This document shows positions 1 through 8,177 of a DNA stretch of 50,598 bases, piece by piece (position 1 is the stretch's first letter; the number at the start of each line of letters is the position of its first letter). Both the position numbers and the translations under genes were made by a program. Source of the DNA: Opitutaceae bacterium (GTDB taxonomy: Bacteria; Verrucomicrobiota; Verrucomicrobiia; Opitutales; Opitutaceae); NCBI GenBank assembly GCA_028281165.1, contig JANQKI010000191.1, positions 1 to 50,598 of the forward strand. The letters are read 5' to 3'. The notes under the pieces were generated by a model, which searched no databases, was not told the origin of the DNA, and was given only the letters and a program-made list of their open reading frames with translations.

Positions 1-1263
1 TTCTTCGCCGCCATTATTGTAGCGTATGTATTTCCAGCGTTCGGTGCGCACCATATGATTTTGGTAACCGCAGGTCGAGATGGCGGGATGGTCCCACTCT
101 GCTGTTGGATTCTCTAGAAGGGGTTTCAGGCTTACGCCTTCGACGTGCTTAGGAATGAGCAGTCCTGCCAGTTCGCACAGGCTCGGATACATTCCCATGA
201 GATCAACAGTTCTAGGGCTCTGTTCTCCTTGGGGCGTCACTCCAGGAACACGCCAAATGTAGGGGATACGGGTTGCTTCTTCCCAAAGCGTTCGCTTTCG
301 CCAGTGCCGCTTTTCTCCCATGTGCCAACCGTGATCGCTCCATAGGACGACGATGGTGTTGTCCTTGTAGGGACTGGCGTCAAGAGCGTCGAGGACTCTC
401 CCGATTTCGTAATCAACGTAAGTAATGGTCGCGAGAAAGGCTTGTACTTGCTCTTTCCATACACCCATCTCCAGCATCTTTTCGTGATAGCCTTCGAAAA
501 TGGCGATTTGCTTTCCAAGACGCGGCAGATCTTCAAGGTCGTCCTCCCGATGCGGCGGCAGTTGTATATCATCTAGCGGATACAAATCGAAGTATTTCCT
601 CGGCACGATCCAGGGCGTGTGAGGATTACGGAAGCCAGCCGTGATTAAGAATGGCTTTGCATGATCCTCGCCCAGCTTGTCGATGACCCAATTGGCCATC
701 AGGTGGTCATTGAAATATTCCTCGTCGCAATCAGCCGCTCCGTAAGTGATTTTTCCCGGCCCTTTGACTTCAACTTCCTTGCAGCGATCGCCGCCACGCT
801 TCAAGTACTCCGTCCATTCGGAAAACCTGGCTCCTTTGTCGTGATGAAATTTTCCTGCGCCGCCTACGTAATAGCCATTCGCTTTGAAATAGGAGAGGAA
901 GCTTTCGTTCTCGGGCACATAGTCCCGCCAGTCCTGCTCGTTATCGTAAACCGAAGTAGTGGAAGGTCGACGCCCGCTGCACAGGGAGGCTCGCGAGGGA
1001 CCGCACAAGGGCGATGCGGCGTAGGCTCTGGTGAAGCTCACACCTTCGGCTGCCAGTCGATCGAAGTTCGGCGTAATGACTCCTGGATACGTATCCAAAT
1101 GCCCGACCCAATCATTCATATCGTCGACCTGGATGAGCAGGATGTTTGGTTGTTTTGCGTCGCTTTCAGCTCGGTACGACCCATTCGGCGAGCTCAGGGC
1201 AGGAGAGCCCAGGAGTGTAATGGCAGCGCAAATGCCTATGTAATCGTAGGATCGTTTTTTCAC
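1..1263 (-). CDS. Type I sulfatase, iduronate-2-sulfatase-like (C-terminus cut by window edge)
   Basis: Hand translation of the complementary strand gives 421 uninterrupted codons running off the left edge. I place the start at a GTG (1261-1263), which gives a KKR-led hydrophobic signal peptide, so the enzyme is probably exported. Metal-binding DD lies at residues 47-48. The formylglycine motif CGPSR has its modifiable Cys at residue 87, and a later WSDHGWHMGEKRHW stretch carries conserved active-site Asp, His and Lys. These motifs resemble the iduronate-sulfatase-like S1 branch, which removes sulfate esters from polysaccharides; the exact substrate cannot be read from sequence. It follows the TonB receptor on the same strand, but a strong terminator separates them, so it probably has its own promoter. 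No clear Shine-Dalgarno sequence precedes the GTG. The family is certain, the subfamily and start less so. Confidence 0.9.
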   Translation of the reverse strand, partial: MKKRSYDYIGICAAITLLGSPALSSPNGSYRAESDAKQPNILLIQVDDMNDWVGHLDTYPGVITPNFDRLAAEGVSFTRAYAASPLCGPSRASLCSGRRPSTTSVYDNEQDWRDYVPENESFLSYFKANGYYVGGAGKFHHDKGARFSEWTEYLKRGGDRCKEVEVKGPGKITYGAADCDEEYFNDHLMANWVIDKLGEDHAKPFLITAGFRNPHTPWIVPRKYFDLYPLDDIQLPPHREDDLEDLPRLGKQIAIFEGYHEKMLEMGVWKEQVQAFLATITYVDYEIGRVLDALDASPYKDNTIVVLWSDHGWHMGEKRHWRKRTLWEEATRIPYIWRVPGVTPQGEQSPRTVDLMGMYPSLCELAGLLIPKHVEGVSLKPLLENPTAEWDHPAISTCGYQNHMVRTERWKYIRYNNGGEE

Positions 1264-1296
1264 AGGTATAATGAATGTTTTTTATAATAAAGAAAA

Positions 1297-1332
1297 GGCG
1301 AACCTGCCTAGTGTTCAGACAGCAGGTTCGCC
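1297..1332 (-). terminator. Rho-independent terminator of the TonB receptor gene
   Basis: A perfect 11-bp inverted repeat (GGCGAACCTGC at 1297-1307 and its complement at 1322-1332) encloses a 14-nt loop. Read on the minus strand, it is followed at once by TTTTCTTTATTA. It begins 25 nt past the receptor stop codon and ends the receptor transcript before the sulfatase. Confidence 0.85.
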
Positions 1333-1357
1333 GAAGAATATATACAACTCTAAATTC

Positions 1358-3715
1358 CTAGAATTTGAATGTCGTAGTGAATTTCGTCCAGATAGGACCT
1401 GCGTATTTGGCACGCCGATCATACCAGTCCTCGTCAGTGAGATTGTTGACAGCCAGAGCTAACTGCAGGTCGTTTTCGCCTACCTTGGTGTTATAGGCGA
1501 TGGCCGCATCTAATATGACGACATTGTCAGGCTGAACAAGCAGCTGATTATGGAAGTTGGCGAATTGGTGGATGGGCCCAGATTTGTACTTCAAACCGAA
1601 CCTCCCCTCCCAACCTTTTAGTGGGCCTTCAACGACTACCCTCTTGGTGAAGAAAGTCATGTGATGCTTAGCCGCTCCTTCATTGACCAGGCCGACCTGA
1701 TCGGAAATGCCGTCGCCATCAATGTCGGGAGTTGAGCCGCCTATTCTAGCCCGAGTTGTGCGAGCGTCCATATTGGTGTAGGAGAAAACGAGGTCCCAGT
1801 TCGACTCGGGCGAGTAGGTGAAGTCGAGTTCCCAGCCGGAACTCTGCTGCTCGCCGAAAACACCGCTTGAGCCTGTAGCATCGGGATTGAGTTGAGGGGC
1901 GCCGAATTGCACGTTGCTCTTGGTGATGTCGAAGACTGAAACCGTTCCATTGAGCTTGTTCTCGAGGAAGTTGAATTTGAAGCCCAGCTCGGCTCCTTCA
2001 CCAGTTTCAGTTGGGAAATAGCCTCTTTGGGCAATGTACCATGGCTCGCTGTTTCCTCCCACCCTGCCGTTTGGCGTATAGGATTCCGAATACATGCCAT
2101 ACAGATTTATGTTGTCATTGGCCTTGTAGGTCACGCCAACAGTCGGCGTCGTTCCTGAGGTATCATTCAGAGTAGCGTTAGGGTCCTGGGCTCTTACAAT
2201 GTCATTCGTGACATGCATCTGGCGATCCCAGGTCTTACGCACTCCAAGAAGAAGGATCAGGTCGCCGTTCATGGTTTTGATCTGATCGACGAGAGAAACC
2301 GAGGGGATGAAAGGGTCTGTGATGAGTGGATCGTAGGAGCCCCAACCGCGAGCGTGGTTGCCGTCCCATACATACTGGTCTGGATTCGACCAGAAATCCG
2401 AGGGCAGCGGCGTGACAACGCCCTCGTTGTCGCTAGGCACCCAAGGCAGGACCTGGAACCCCGATCCTCCTACCAAGCCGGCAAGCCTGTCTCGATTGCC
2501 ATCGCCATCGAGATCCAGCCACTTGAGATCTCCGGAGTTGGCTGCTTCGAATCGGCGAACATTAAGCATGACGCGGTGATTGGTCTCGCCGATGTCGAAC
2601 TGGTAGGCGAGGTTGGCCTGAAAGATTTCCTGAATTTTCATATCCTGGTAGGCGCCTAGACCTCCATTCCAAGTGTATGGCGGAGAATCTTCTCTGAATT
2701 GATTGATTTGGCCTCCTTGAACGAAGTAGTGCAAATAGGTCTGATCGGCGTATCCATAGGAGAATTGGCCCACGAGGTTGTCGTTGAACTTGTGTTCGAC
2801 GCGAAGGTTCCAGAAATGATTTTCCTGATCGAGCTCATTTTCGGGAAAGAGATTGGAGAATTTGCGATCCACCGGAACGAATTCCACCGAAGGAGGATTG
2901 TTGCCGCCTCCTCTGCTTCGAAAGAGGGGAACCACCACGAAGTTGTAGTTGCCGTCCTTCTGAGTCATATTGTATTCAGCCACGATCCGCGTGTTTTCAG
3001 TTGGATTCCAGGCCATGGTTGGCGTAATCGAAATCTCGTTACGCTCTTCGAATGGAATTTCCGATTCCGTATCCAGGAAGCCGCCTGATATGCGGAAGAC
3101 GAATTGGCCTTCTTCGTCGATCGGCTTGTTATAGTCGAATGCCACGTGCTTGAAGCTGTAGTCTCCGAGAGTGGCCTTGACTTGTCCGAATTCGTTTCCA
3201 GCTATCGGTTGCTTGGAGGTGTAGTGGATAAATCCTCCGGGATCGGCCTGACCGAATACGATCGACTGTGGTCCTTTGACTACTTCAACACGCTCGATGC
3301 TAGCCAGGTCCACCTTGCCGTTGTAGTACATGCCGTTGCGTAGAACTAGGTTCGTGGGCAGCCCGCGAATCGAGAAGGTGCTTTCGCCAGTGAAATTTCG
3401 CCCTTCATTGGAAGTTCCACTTACATATTGAACGGCGTCTTCCAGGTACTGAACATCAATATCTTCTAGAAGTTCTTGGGTCAGGACATTTACTGATACT
3501 GGGAGCTCATCCAGCGCCGAGACGAGTAGTGATGCTCCAACGGACTTGTCCGACACATAGCCTGCCGAGTCTTCCGAGGTGACGGTAAAGGATTCGAGAG
3601 TAAAGATTGTGTCGTCATTTTGAGCAAACGTTGCTTGTAATAGGCAAGTGAAGACAGCTGCTGTAAGGCATCTGGAAATACGAGAGATTGTAGTCAAAGT
3701 TTTAAGTCGTTTCAT
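1358..3715 (-). CDS. TonB-dependent outer-membrane receptor, siderophore/FhuE-like architecture
   Basis: Outer-membrane beta-barrel for energised import of a large ligand. The chosen ATG gives a protein of about 785 residues beginning MKRLKTL, with a signal peptide ending near TFA-Q. An ATG ten codons upstream (3745) is possible but makes an unusually long N-region. After cleavage comes a short acidic stretch with a TonB-box-like ESFTVTS. The plug follows, including the typical VEVVKGPQSIVFGQADPGGFI segment split across its middle, then alternating barrel strands. The last residue is Phe (FTTTFKF), as expected for BAM-assembled barrels. The gene is divergent from a regulator across 173-203 bp and next to two sulfatases, so an oligosaccharide ligand is as plausible as a siderophore. 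A clear terminator follows. Confidence 0.9.
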   Translation of the reverse strand: MKRLKTLTTISRISRCLTAAVFTCLLQATFAQNDDTIFTLESFTVTSEDSAGYVSDKSVGASLLVSALDELPVSVNVLTQELLEDIDVQYLEDAVQYVSGTSNEGRNFTGESTFSIRGLPTNLVLRNGMYYNGKVDLASIERVEVVKGPQSIVFGQADPGGFIHYTSKQPIAGNEFGQVKATLGDYSFKHVAFDYNKPIDEEGQFVFRISGGFLDTESEIPFEERNEISITPTMAWNPTENTRIVAEYNMTQKDGNYNFVVVPLFRSRGGGNNPPSVEFVPVDRKFSNLFPENELDQENHFWNLRVEHKFNDNLVGQFSYGYADQTYLHYFVQGGQINQFREDSPPYTWNGGLGAYQDMKIQEIFQANLAYQFDIGETNHRVMLNVRRFEAANSGDLKWLDLDGDGNRDRLAGLVGGSGFQVLPWVPSDNEGVVTPLPSDFWSNPDQYVWDGNHARGWGSYDPLITDPFIPSVSLVDQIKTMNGDLILLLGVRKTWDRQMHVTNDIVRAQDPNATLNDTSGTTPTVGVTYKANDNINLYGMYSESYTPNGRVGGNSEPWYIAQRGYFPTETGEGAELGFKFNFLENKLNGTVSVFDITKSNVQFGAPQLNPDATGSSGVFGEQQSSGWELDFTYSPESNWDLVFSYTNMDARTTRARIGGSTPDIDGDGISDQVGLVNEGAAKHHMTFFTKRVVVEGPLKGWEGRFGLKYKSGPIHQFANFHNQLLVQPDNVVILDAAIAYNTKVGENDLQLALAVNNLTDEDWYDRRAKYAGPIWTKFTTTFKF

Positions 3716-3918
3716 TTTATGGATTTCCGTCTTAGTCGAAGTCATTGAGGATTGAACATGGGGTTTCTCAATGGTTACCAGTTCGATTCTAGATGATAAG
3801 ATCGACGCGTGTTATTGTATGCGGACCAAAGACTAGGGAGTATGGATCAAAGTCTTGCAAATTGGGCTATTTGAGGCTGAATGTGGTGTTTGAGTCAGAC
3901 GTTCTGTCGTGACTTCCG

Positions 3919-5745
3919 ATGAAGCTGCAACCCCTCTGCGAAGAGGATATCCCACTCCCAATGTGCCCCAAAGTCTCTCCTGTATCTGCTAGACGCGCCT
4001 TTGCGATTTTTCTTTCCCAAGCCCTGTTTGAAGCCCCTAGCTCTGCCGTAGCTTCTGCGTTTCAGGCCATGCCGTTCGGGGATTCCGGACTAGTTGCCAT
4101 CGTCCCTGGCTTTTCTATCTATGTTTCATTGGTCGTCATCGGCGGCTGCGTTGCTGGCTGTATCGCGTATCGAAGATGGCTATACCGCCGAATCGAGAAC
4201 GAGGCCTGTTCTGGCGAGATTATAGCCAACGCCATTAACGAGCTGGAGGGCCCCCTAGCCGCGCTTTTCGGTTCGCTTGATTGGCTCGATCAGGAAGGCA
4301 ATACCGACAAAGATAACAAGCGGCTTATTAATCTCGCCCGGCGCAACGCCGTAGAGATGAAAGACGTAGTGGAGCGGATGCGAGACCTAGAGCTCGCTCG
4401 TTCCGGTCTAATGAATCCTGAGATTTGCTTGGGAGAGCTCAAGAGCGTCCTTCTGAACGCCGCTGGGACGTTTGATGTAATGGCTGAAAACAACGATATC
4501 GTTTTCGATCAAAATTGCGATATGCCAGACAGCCACTTTCTCTTTGATGAAGGAAATCTGGGGAAAATTCTCGACAGCCTTTTTTCCAGAGCCGCTGCCT
4601 TTGCCGGTTACGGCGGGAGCATTTCTTTCAGAGCTCGATTGGAAAATGGATCCAAGCCAAAGCGGATAAATTCTAGAATGCGTTTGTTGCGCATGGAGCT
4701 GATTTGCTTACACAATGACGCTGACCCCAATCGGGTCGCGACCAGCAAATGGGAAGCCAGCGTAGATCTAGCCTTAGCAAAGGCCTTGCTGGAATTATGC
4801 GGAGGTGGACTGGATATCCAGGTGGCCAATAAGCGAAAACGAAACCATCAAGCCCGGTTGGAGATCGATTCCTACCTGCTCGTTGAAGAAGTGGCGGCCG
4901 CTCCGAATGTTCGTAGAGCCAGTATCAAGTCTTCCGACTGGAAAATTCAATCCATCGACGACAAGCCCATCGTCGCCGTAATCGAAGACTCGAAAGATCT
5001 TCTTAGTTGCATCCGCGAGTCTTTGGAAAGCGAATACAGAATATTCGGGGTGGATTCGAATGAAGGCGGACTAAACATGATAATACGAAATTCGCCGGAT
5101 CTTGTGATCCTGGAAGCGAAGATGCAGCAGCGTAGCGGATTCGAGCTTTGTCGCCGCATCCGCGAGGACATTCGCACCAGTCATTTGCCGATCATCATGC
5201 TTGCTCCACGGCGTTCCTTCGAGGACAAGGTGAAAGGCATGAGGAGTGGAGCCGATATCTTCATGGCCAAGCCCATTAATTTCGCTTTTCTCAAGTCATG
5301 TATCCAGAATTTGATACTAAATAGGCAGCGCATGCGCCAGTCCTTTGCCACCGCTCAACCGCTTTTGGAACTTAGCGCCACTGAAGAGAAGACGTTCTTG
5401 GAAAAGGCGTCTGAAATCGTGAATTCCAATCTCCCTCATCCCGATTTCGAGGTCGAAGCCTTCGCCAAAGCCGTGCATTTAAGCCGAAGCACTCTGAATC
5501 GAAAACTCAAGGCTCTGACAGGCCATTCTCCCGCCGCCTTTATACGAGAGGCTCGGCTGATGAGAGCGGCCGTATTGTTGCGGGAGAGTTCACTTTCGGT
5601 GGCGGAAGTCGGGTTCCAGGTAGGTTTTGCCGATCACAGTCATTTTACTGCTCGTTTCAAGGAGCGATTTAAGTATACGCCAAGCCACTACAGGCTAGTC
5701 GTTCGACAAAGCGAAAAAGAGACGCGCTTTGTTCAGGCTTCTTGA
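3919..5745 (+). CDS. Membrane-anchored AraC-type regulator, a degenerate hybrid two-component protein
   Basis: 608 residues. One membrane segment (about 57-84) is followed by a histidine-kinase dimerisation-like helix, an ATPase-like remnant (about 205-315), a receiver domain (about 350-465) and an AraC DNA-binding domain (about 490-592). The order is that of hybrid two-component systems that control glycan genes, but the periplasmic sensor is absent. The catalytic residues are gone. The H-box position holds Asn107 in NELEGPL. The receiver phospho-acceptor Asp is Glu399 (PDLVILEAKM). The receiver Thr/Ser is replaced by Ala in IIMLAP. The acidic pair E356-D357 and Lys451 of AKP remain. The AraC domain is intact, so the protein probably acts without phosphorelay. 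It is divergent from the TonB receptor and upstream of a sulfatase, which are its likely targets. Confidence 0.88.
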   Translation: MKLQPLCEEDIPLPMCPKVSPVSARRAFAIFLSQALFEAPSSAVASAFQAMPFGDSGLVAIVPGFSIYVSLVVIGGCVAGCIAYRRWLYRRIENEACSGEIIANAINELEGPLAALFGSLDWLDQEGNTDKDNKRLINLARRNAVEMKDVVERMRDLELARSGLMNPEICLGELKSVLLNAAGTFDVMAENNDIVFDQNCDMPDSHFLFDEGNLGKILDSLFSRAAAFAGYGGSISFRARLENGSKPKRINSRMRLLRMELICLHNDADPNRVATSKWEASVDLALAKALLELCGGGLDIQVANKRKRNHQARLEIDSYLLVEEVAAAPNVRRASIKSSDWKIQSIDDKPIVAVIEDSKDLLSCIRESLESEYRIFGVDSNEGGLNMIIRNSPDLVILEAKMQQRSGFELCRRIREDIRTSHLPIIMLAPRRSFEDKVKGMRSGADIFMAKPINFAFLKSCIQNLILNRQRMRQSFATAQPLLELSATEEKTFLEKASEIVNSNLPHPDFEVEAFAKAVHLSRSTLNRKLKALTGHSPAAFIREARLMRAAVLLRESSLSVAEVGFQVGFADHSHFTARFKERFKYTPSHYRLVVRQSEKETRFVQAS

Positions 5746-5958
5746 TTGATTAGAGAGTTCCAGGCGCAGTTGCTTGGATTAATCTCTTCGGGCATAGATG
5801 TATCATGATTTTCAGTCAGGCTGAGGCTGGATTTTTAGTATCAAGGAGCGAATTCTAAACAAAAGGTGCCTTTCAGCCTAAAAGAAGTGTGTTTGGGCCG
5901 CGCAAAAACATCGAGAAGGCTTGCTACGCAAAAATCGCGAGCATCATAATCTTTTATT

Positions 5959-7332
5959 ATGAAGCCCTTACTCGTTATTCTTTCGCTCCTTGTGCCGCTG
6001 GCAATTGGCTTTGCTAAGCCCAATATTGTGATTATTCTGGCGGATGATGCGACTTATCGTGACCTGGAAGTCTATGGTGGCCAGGCCAAGACGCCCAATA
6101 TGAATGCATTGGCGAAGCAGGGGATGAAGTTCAATCAGTGCTTTCAAGCGGCTCCTATGTGCTCGCCGACACGGCACAGCCTCTACACCGGCTACTATCC
6201 AGTAAAATCAGGCGCGTATCCTAACCATACCTACACGAATGACGAAATTAAAACGCTGCCGCAGTACTTGAAGCCGCTGGGCTATCGCGTAGCTCTATCC
6301 GGCAAGACGCACATCAACCCCAAAGAGACGTTTACGTTCGAGTACTCTTCCGCTCCCTCTCCAGACGGAGGAAATAAGAAAGGCGATATTGATTTTGATG
6401 CCGTTGATCGCCTTCTTGCCGAATCGAAGCGGGACGGCAATCCCTTTTGCTTGGTGGTGGCCTCTAAGGAGCCGCATGCTCCGCATAATCGCGGCGATCC
6501 GTCCGCATACCCGCCTGAAAGCCTTGAGCTTCGTAATTATTGGTATGATACGCCAGCCACCCGTGAGCGTTATTCGAAAATTTTGGCGGAGATTACCGTT
6601 TTCGATCAGCAGGTGGGGCAATGCCTGGAGCTGCTGGACAAGCATGAGCTGTCGGGAAACACGATGGTCGTCGTGTTGAGCGAACAAGGATCGGATTTCA
6701 CGCGAGGCAAGTGGACCTGCTATGAAGATGGCGTGCAAAGCGGCTGTATCATTCGCTGGCCGGGCGTTGTTGCTAAAGGAGTGGAGAGCGAAGCTCTTAT
6801 TGAATACGTCGATTTTGTGCCAACCTTTCTGGAAATTGCCGGCCTGGAGACGCCTGACGTTGTGGACGGGCAGTCTTTCCTGCCTGTGCTAAAAGGGGAG
6901 GCTGACGAGCATAAGGACTACACCTACAGCATCCACACCACAGTGGGCATCCTCAATATGCTGAATCCTTACGGCGTTCGCGCAGTGAGGTCCAAGCAAT
7001 ATCGATACATCTATAATTTGACTCCGGAAGTTCAATTCCGCTGCGCTTTGGATCGTGGCGACTGGTTCAAGGAATGGGAGGCAGCCGCGTTAGCTGGCGA
7101 TCCCGAAGCCGCCTATAAAACGCGACTGCATAAATTCCGCCCGCGAGAGGAGCTCTACGACATTACGACTGATCCGGATTGCTTGAATAATTTGGCAGAC
7201 GAGCCTGAATTCTCGGTGGTCAAATCTCAGCTTAACGCCAAGCTTTTCGCTTGGATGAAGGATCAAGGGGACCTTGGCCAGGAAACCGAGATTCGAGCCA
7301 CCGAGCGCCTTGCGAGGAATCGACCGAAATAG
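5959..7332 (+). CDS. Secreted type I sulfatase, N-sulfatase/sulfamidase-like
   Basis: 457 residues with a clear signal peptide (MKPLLVILSLLVPLAIGFA, then KPNIVIILADD). The metal-binding DD is at 29-30. The formylglycine motif CSPTR begins at Cys68, followed by the TGYYP element that closes the active site. Later SEQGSDFTRGKWTCYEDG matches the metal/sulfate-binding loop of the heparan N-sulfatase-like branch (S1_8). The C-terminal small domain (LYDITTDPDCLNNLAD) is complete. The enzyme would remove sulfate from an imported or periplasmic glycan fragment after formylglycine modification by an enzyme encoded elsewhere. It lies 213 bp downstream of the regulator on the same strand, with no strong terminator seen between them. 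The branch assignment is from memory of motifs and is moderate. Confidence 0.9.
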   Translation: MKPLLVILSLLVPLAIGFAKPNIVIILADDATYRDLEVYGGQAKTPNMNALAKQGMKFNQCFQAAPMCSPTRHSLYTGYYPVKSGAYPNHTYTNDEIKTLPQYLKPLGYRVALSGKTHINPKETFTFEYSSAPSPDGGNKKGDIDFDAVDRLLAESKRDGNPFCLVVASKEPHAPHNRGDPSAYPPESLELRNYWYDTPATRERYSKILAEITVFDQQVGQCLELLDKHELSGNTMVVVLSEQGSDFTRGKWTCYEDGVQSGCIIRWPGVVAKGVESEALIEYVDFVPTFLEIAGLETPDVVDGQSFLPVLKGEADEHKDYTYSIHTTVGILNMLNPYGVRAVRSKQYRYIYNLTPEVQFRCALDRGDWFKEWEAAALAGDPEAAYKTRLHKFRPREELYDITTDPDCLNNLADEPEFSVVKSQLNAKLFAWMKDQGDLGQETEIRATERLARNRPK

Positions 7333-8177
7333 CGGTAGATTTCTCACGAATATTATATTTTGTAACCAAAATGCAGTGACACCATTCGCTGCATTGGTTC
7401 TTAAGTTGCGATCCATAGGTCGATCACTCCGGCCCGCCAGATAACTGGGTCGCGCTTCTGGTTTGAGGTCCAAAGCCCCGCGCTTAGCTTACCGTTACCT
7501 TACGGAAGGCTGCGAATTATCAATTTTGTTAGGATTAACATTCCATTTCCTTCGAAAAGGGAGCCGCTTTTTCTCCGAATAGGCTCTCCCTCCGATTCCG
7601 AAATACGAGGCTGATGAGCCGGTTTCGGGATTTGGAAACCCAGACATCATTCCCCAATGACTCATTTCTCAGTTTCTTGTATCTTTCGTTCAGGCTCTCA
7701 ATGCTGCTGCTTAGCGATGCGCCGTCGGCCTCTGGCCTTACAGAAGACGGCGCGATCCATTTTTTGTTTGGGATGTAAGTGAATCATATTAGCGAACGAT
7801 CGGGCTCGGATTACAGGCAATAAATTATTCCCACATGCTCTGTTCTTATTTTTCCGAGTCCGATCTTCCGCTAATGGCTTTACGAGGTGTTGTTGTGTGG
7901 CAAATCCTACTGTTATCATCTAGCTGATCAACACCTTGTTCCAGACTGCCGCTAAACTATTCTCGACATTTCGGATTTCCGCTTCCGCCTCGATTGAAGA
8001 TCTCCTTAGTCTCTGGGCTCCCATCCCTTTCCCCAAGCATCCATCGAGCCTCTTTTTAGTTGAACTGCAAATCGCGTCCGCAGGTAGATTATCTTTACGA
8101 AAATCCGGTTTCTCTATCCTGTATTATGGGCCAGCGTTACAGAGGCTGATTGCCAGTTCCGAGCACTTGTCTGAAGT
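7333..8177 (+). other. 845-bp gene-free interval with two hairpins
   Basis: No convincing reading frame; a 73-codon frame on the minus strand has no recognisable features. At 7370-7395 a 7-bp inverted repeat (AATGCAG/CTGCATT), extendable by 4 bp past a bulge, lies just after the sulfatase and may act as a weak terminator. At 7719-7753 an 8-bp perfect stem (GCGCCGTC/GACGGCGC) encloses a small GGCC-TCT-GGCC hairpin and is followed by six T after a few bases. It could be a terminator or a leader element of the permease operon that starts at 8178. Confidence 0.45.

Noticed and set aside
661-1287. Long plus-strand open frame of 208 codons
   Set aside because: It lies antisense to a well-supported sulfatase with intact catalytic motifs, and its translation has no recognisable domain.
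7698-7919. 73-codon minus-strand frame
   Set aside because: Basic, low-information translation with no ribosome-binding site or family features; it also covers the nested GC hairpin.
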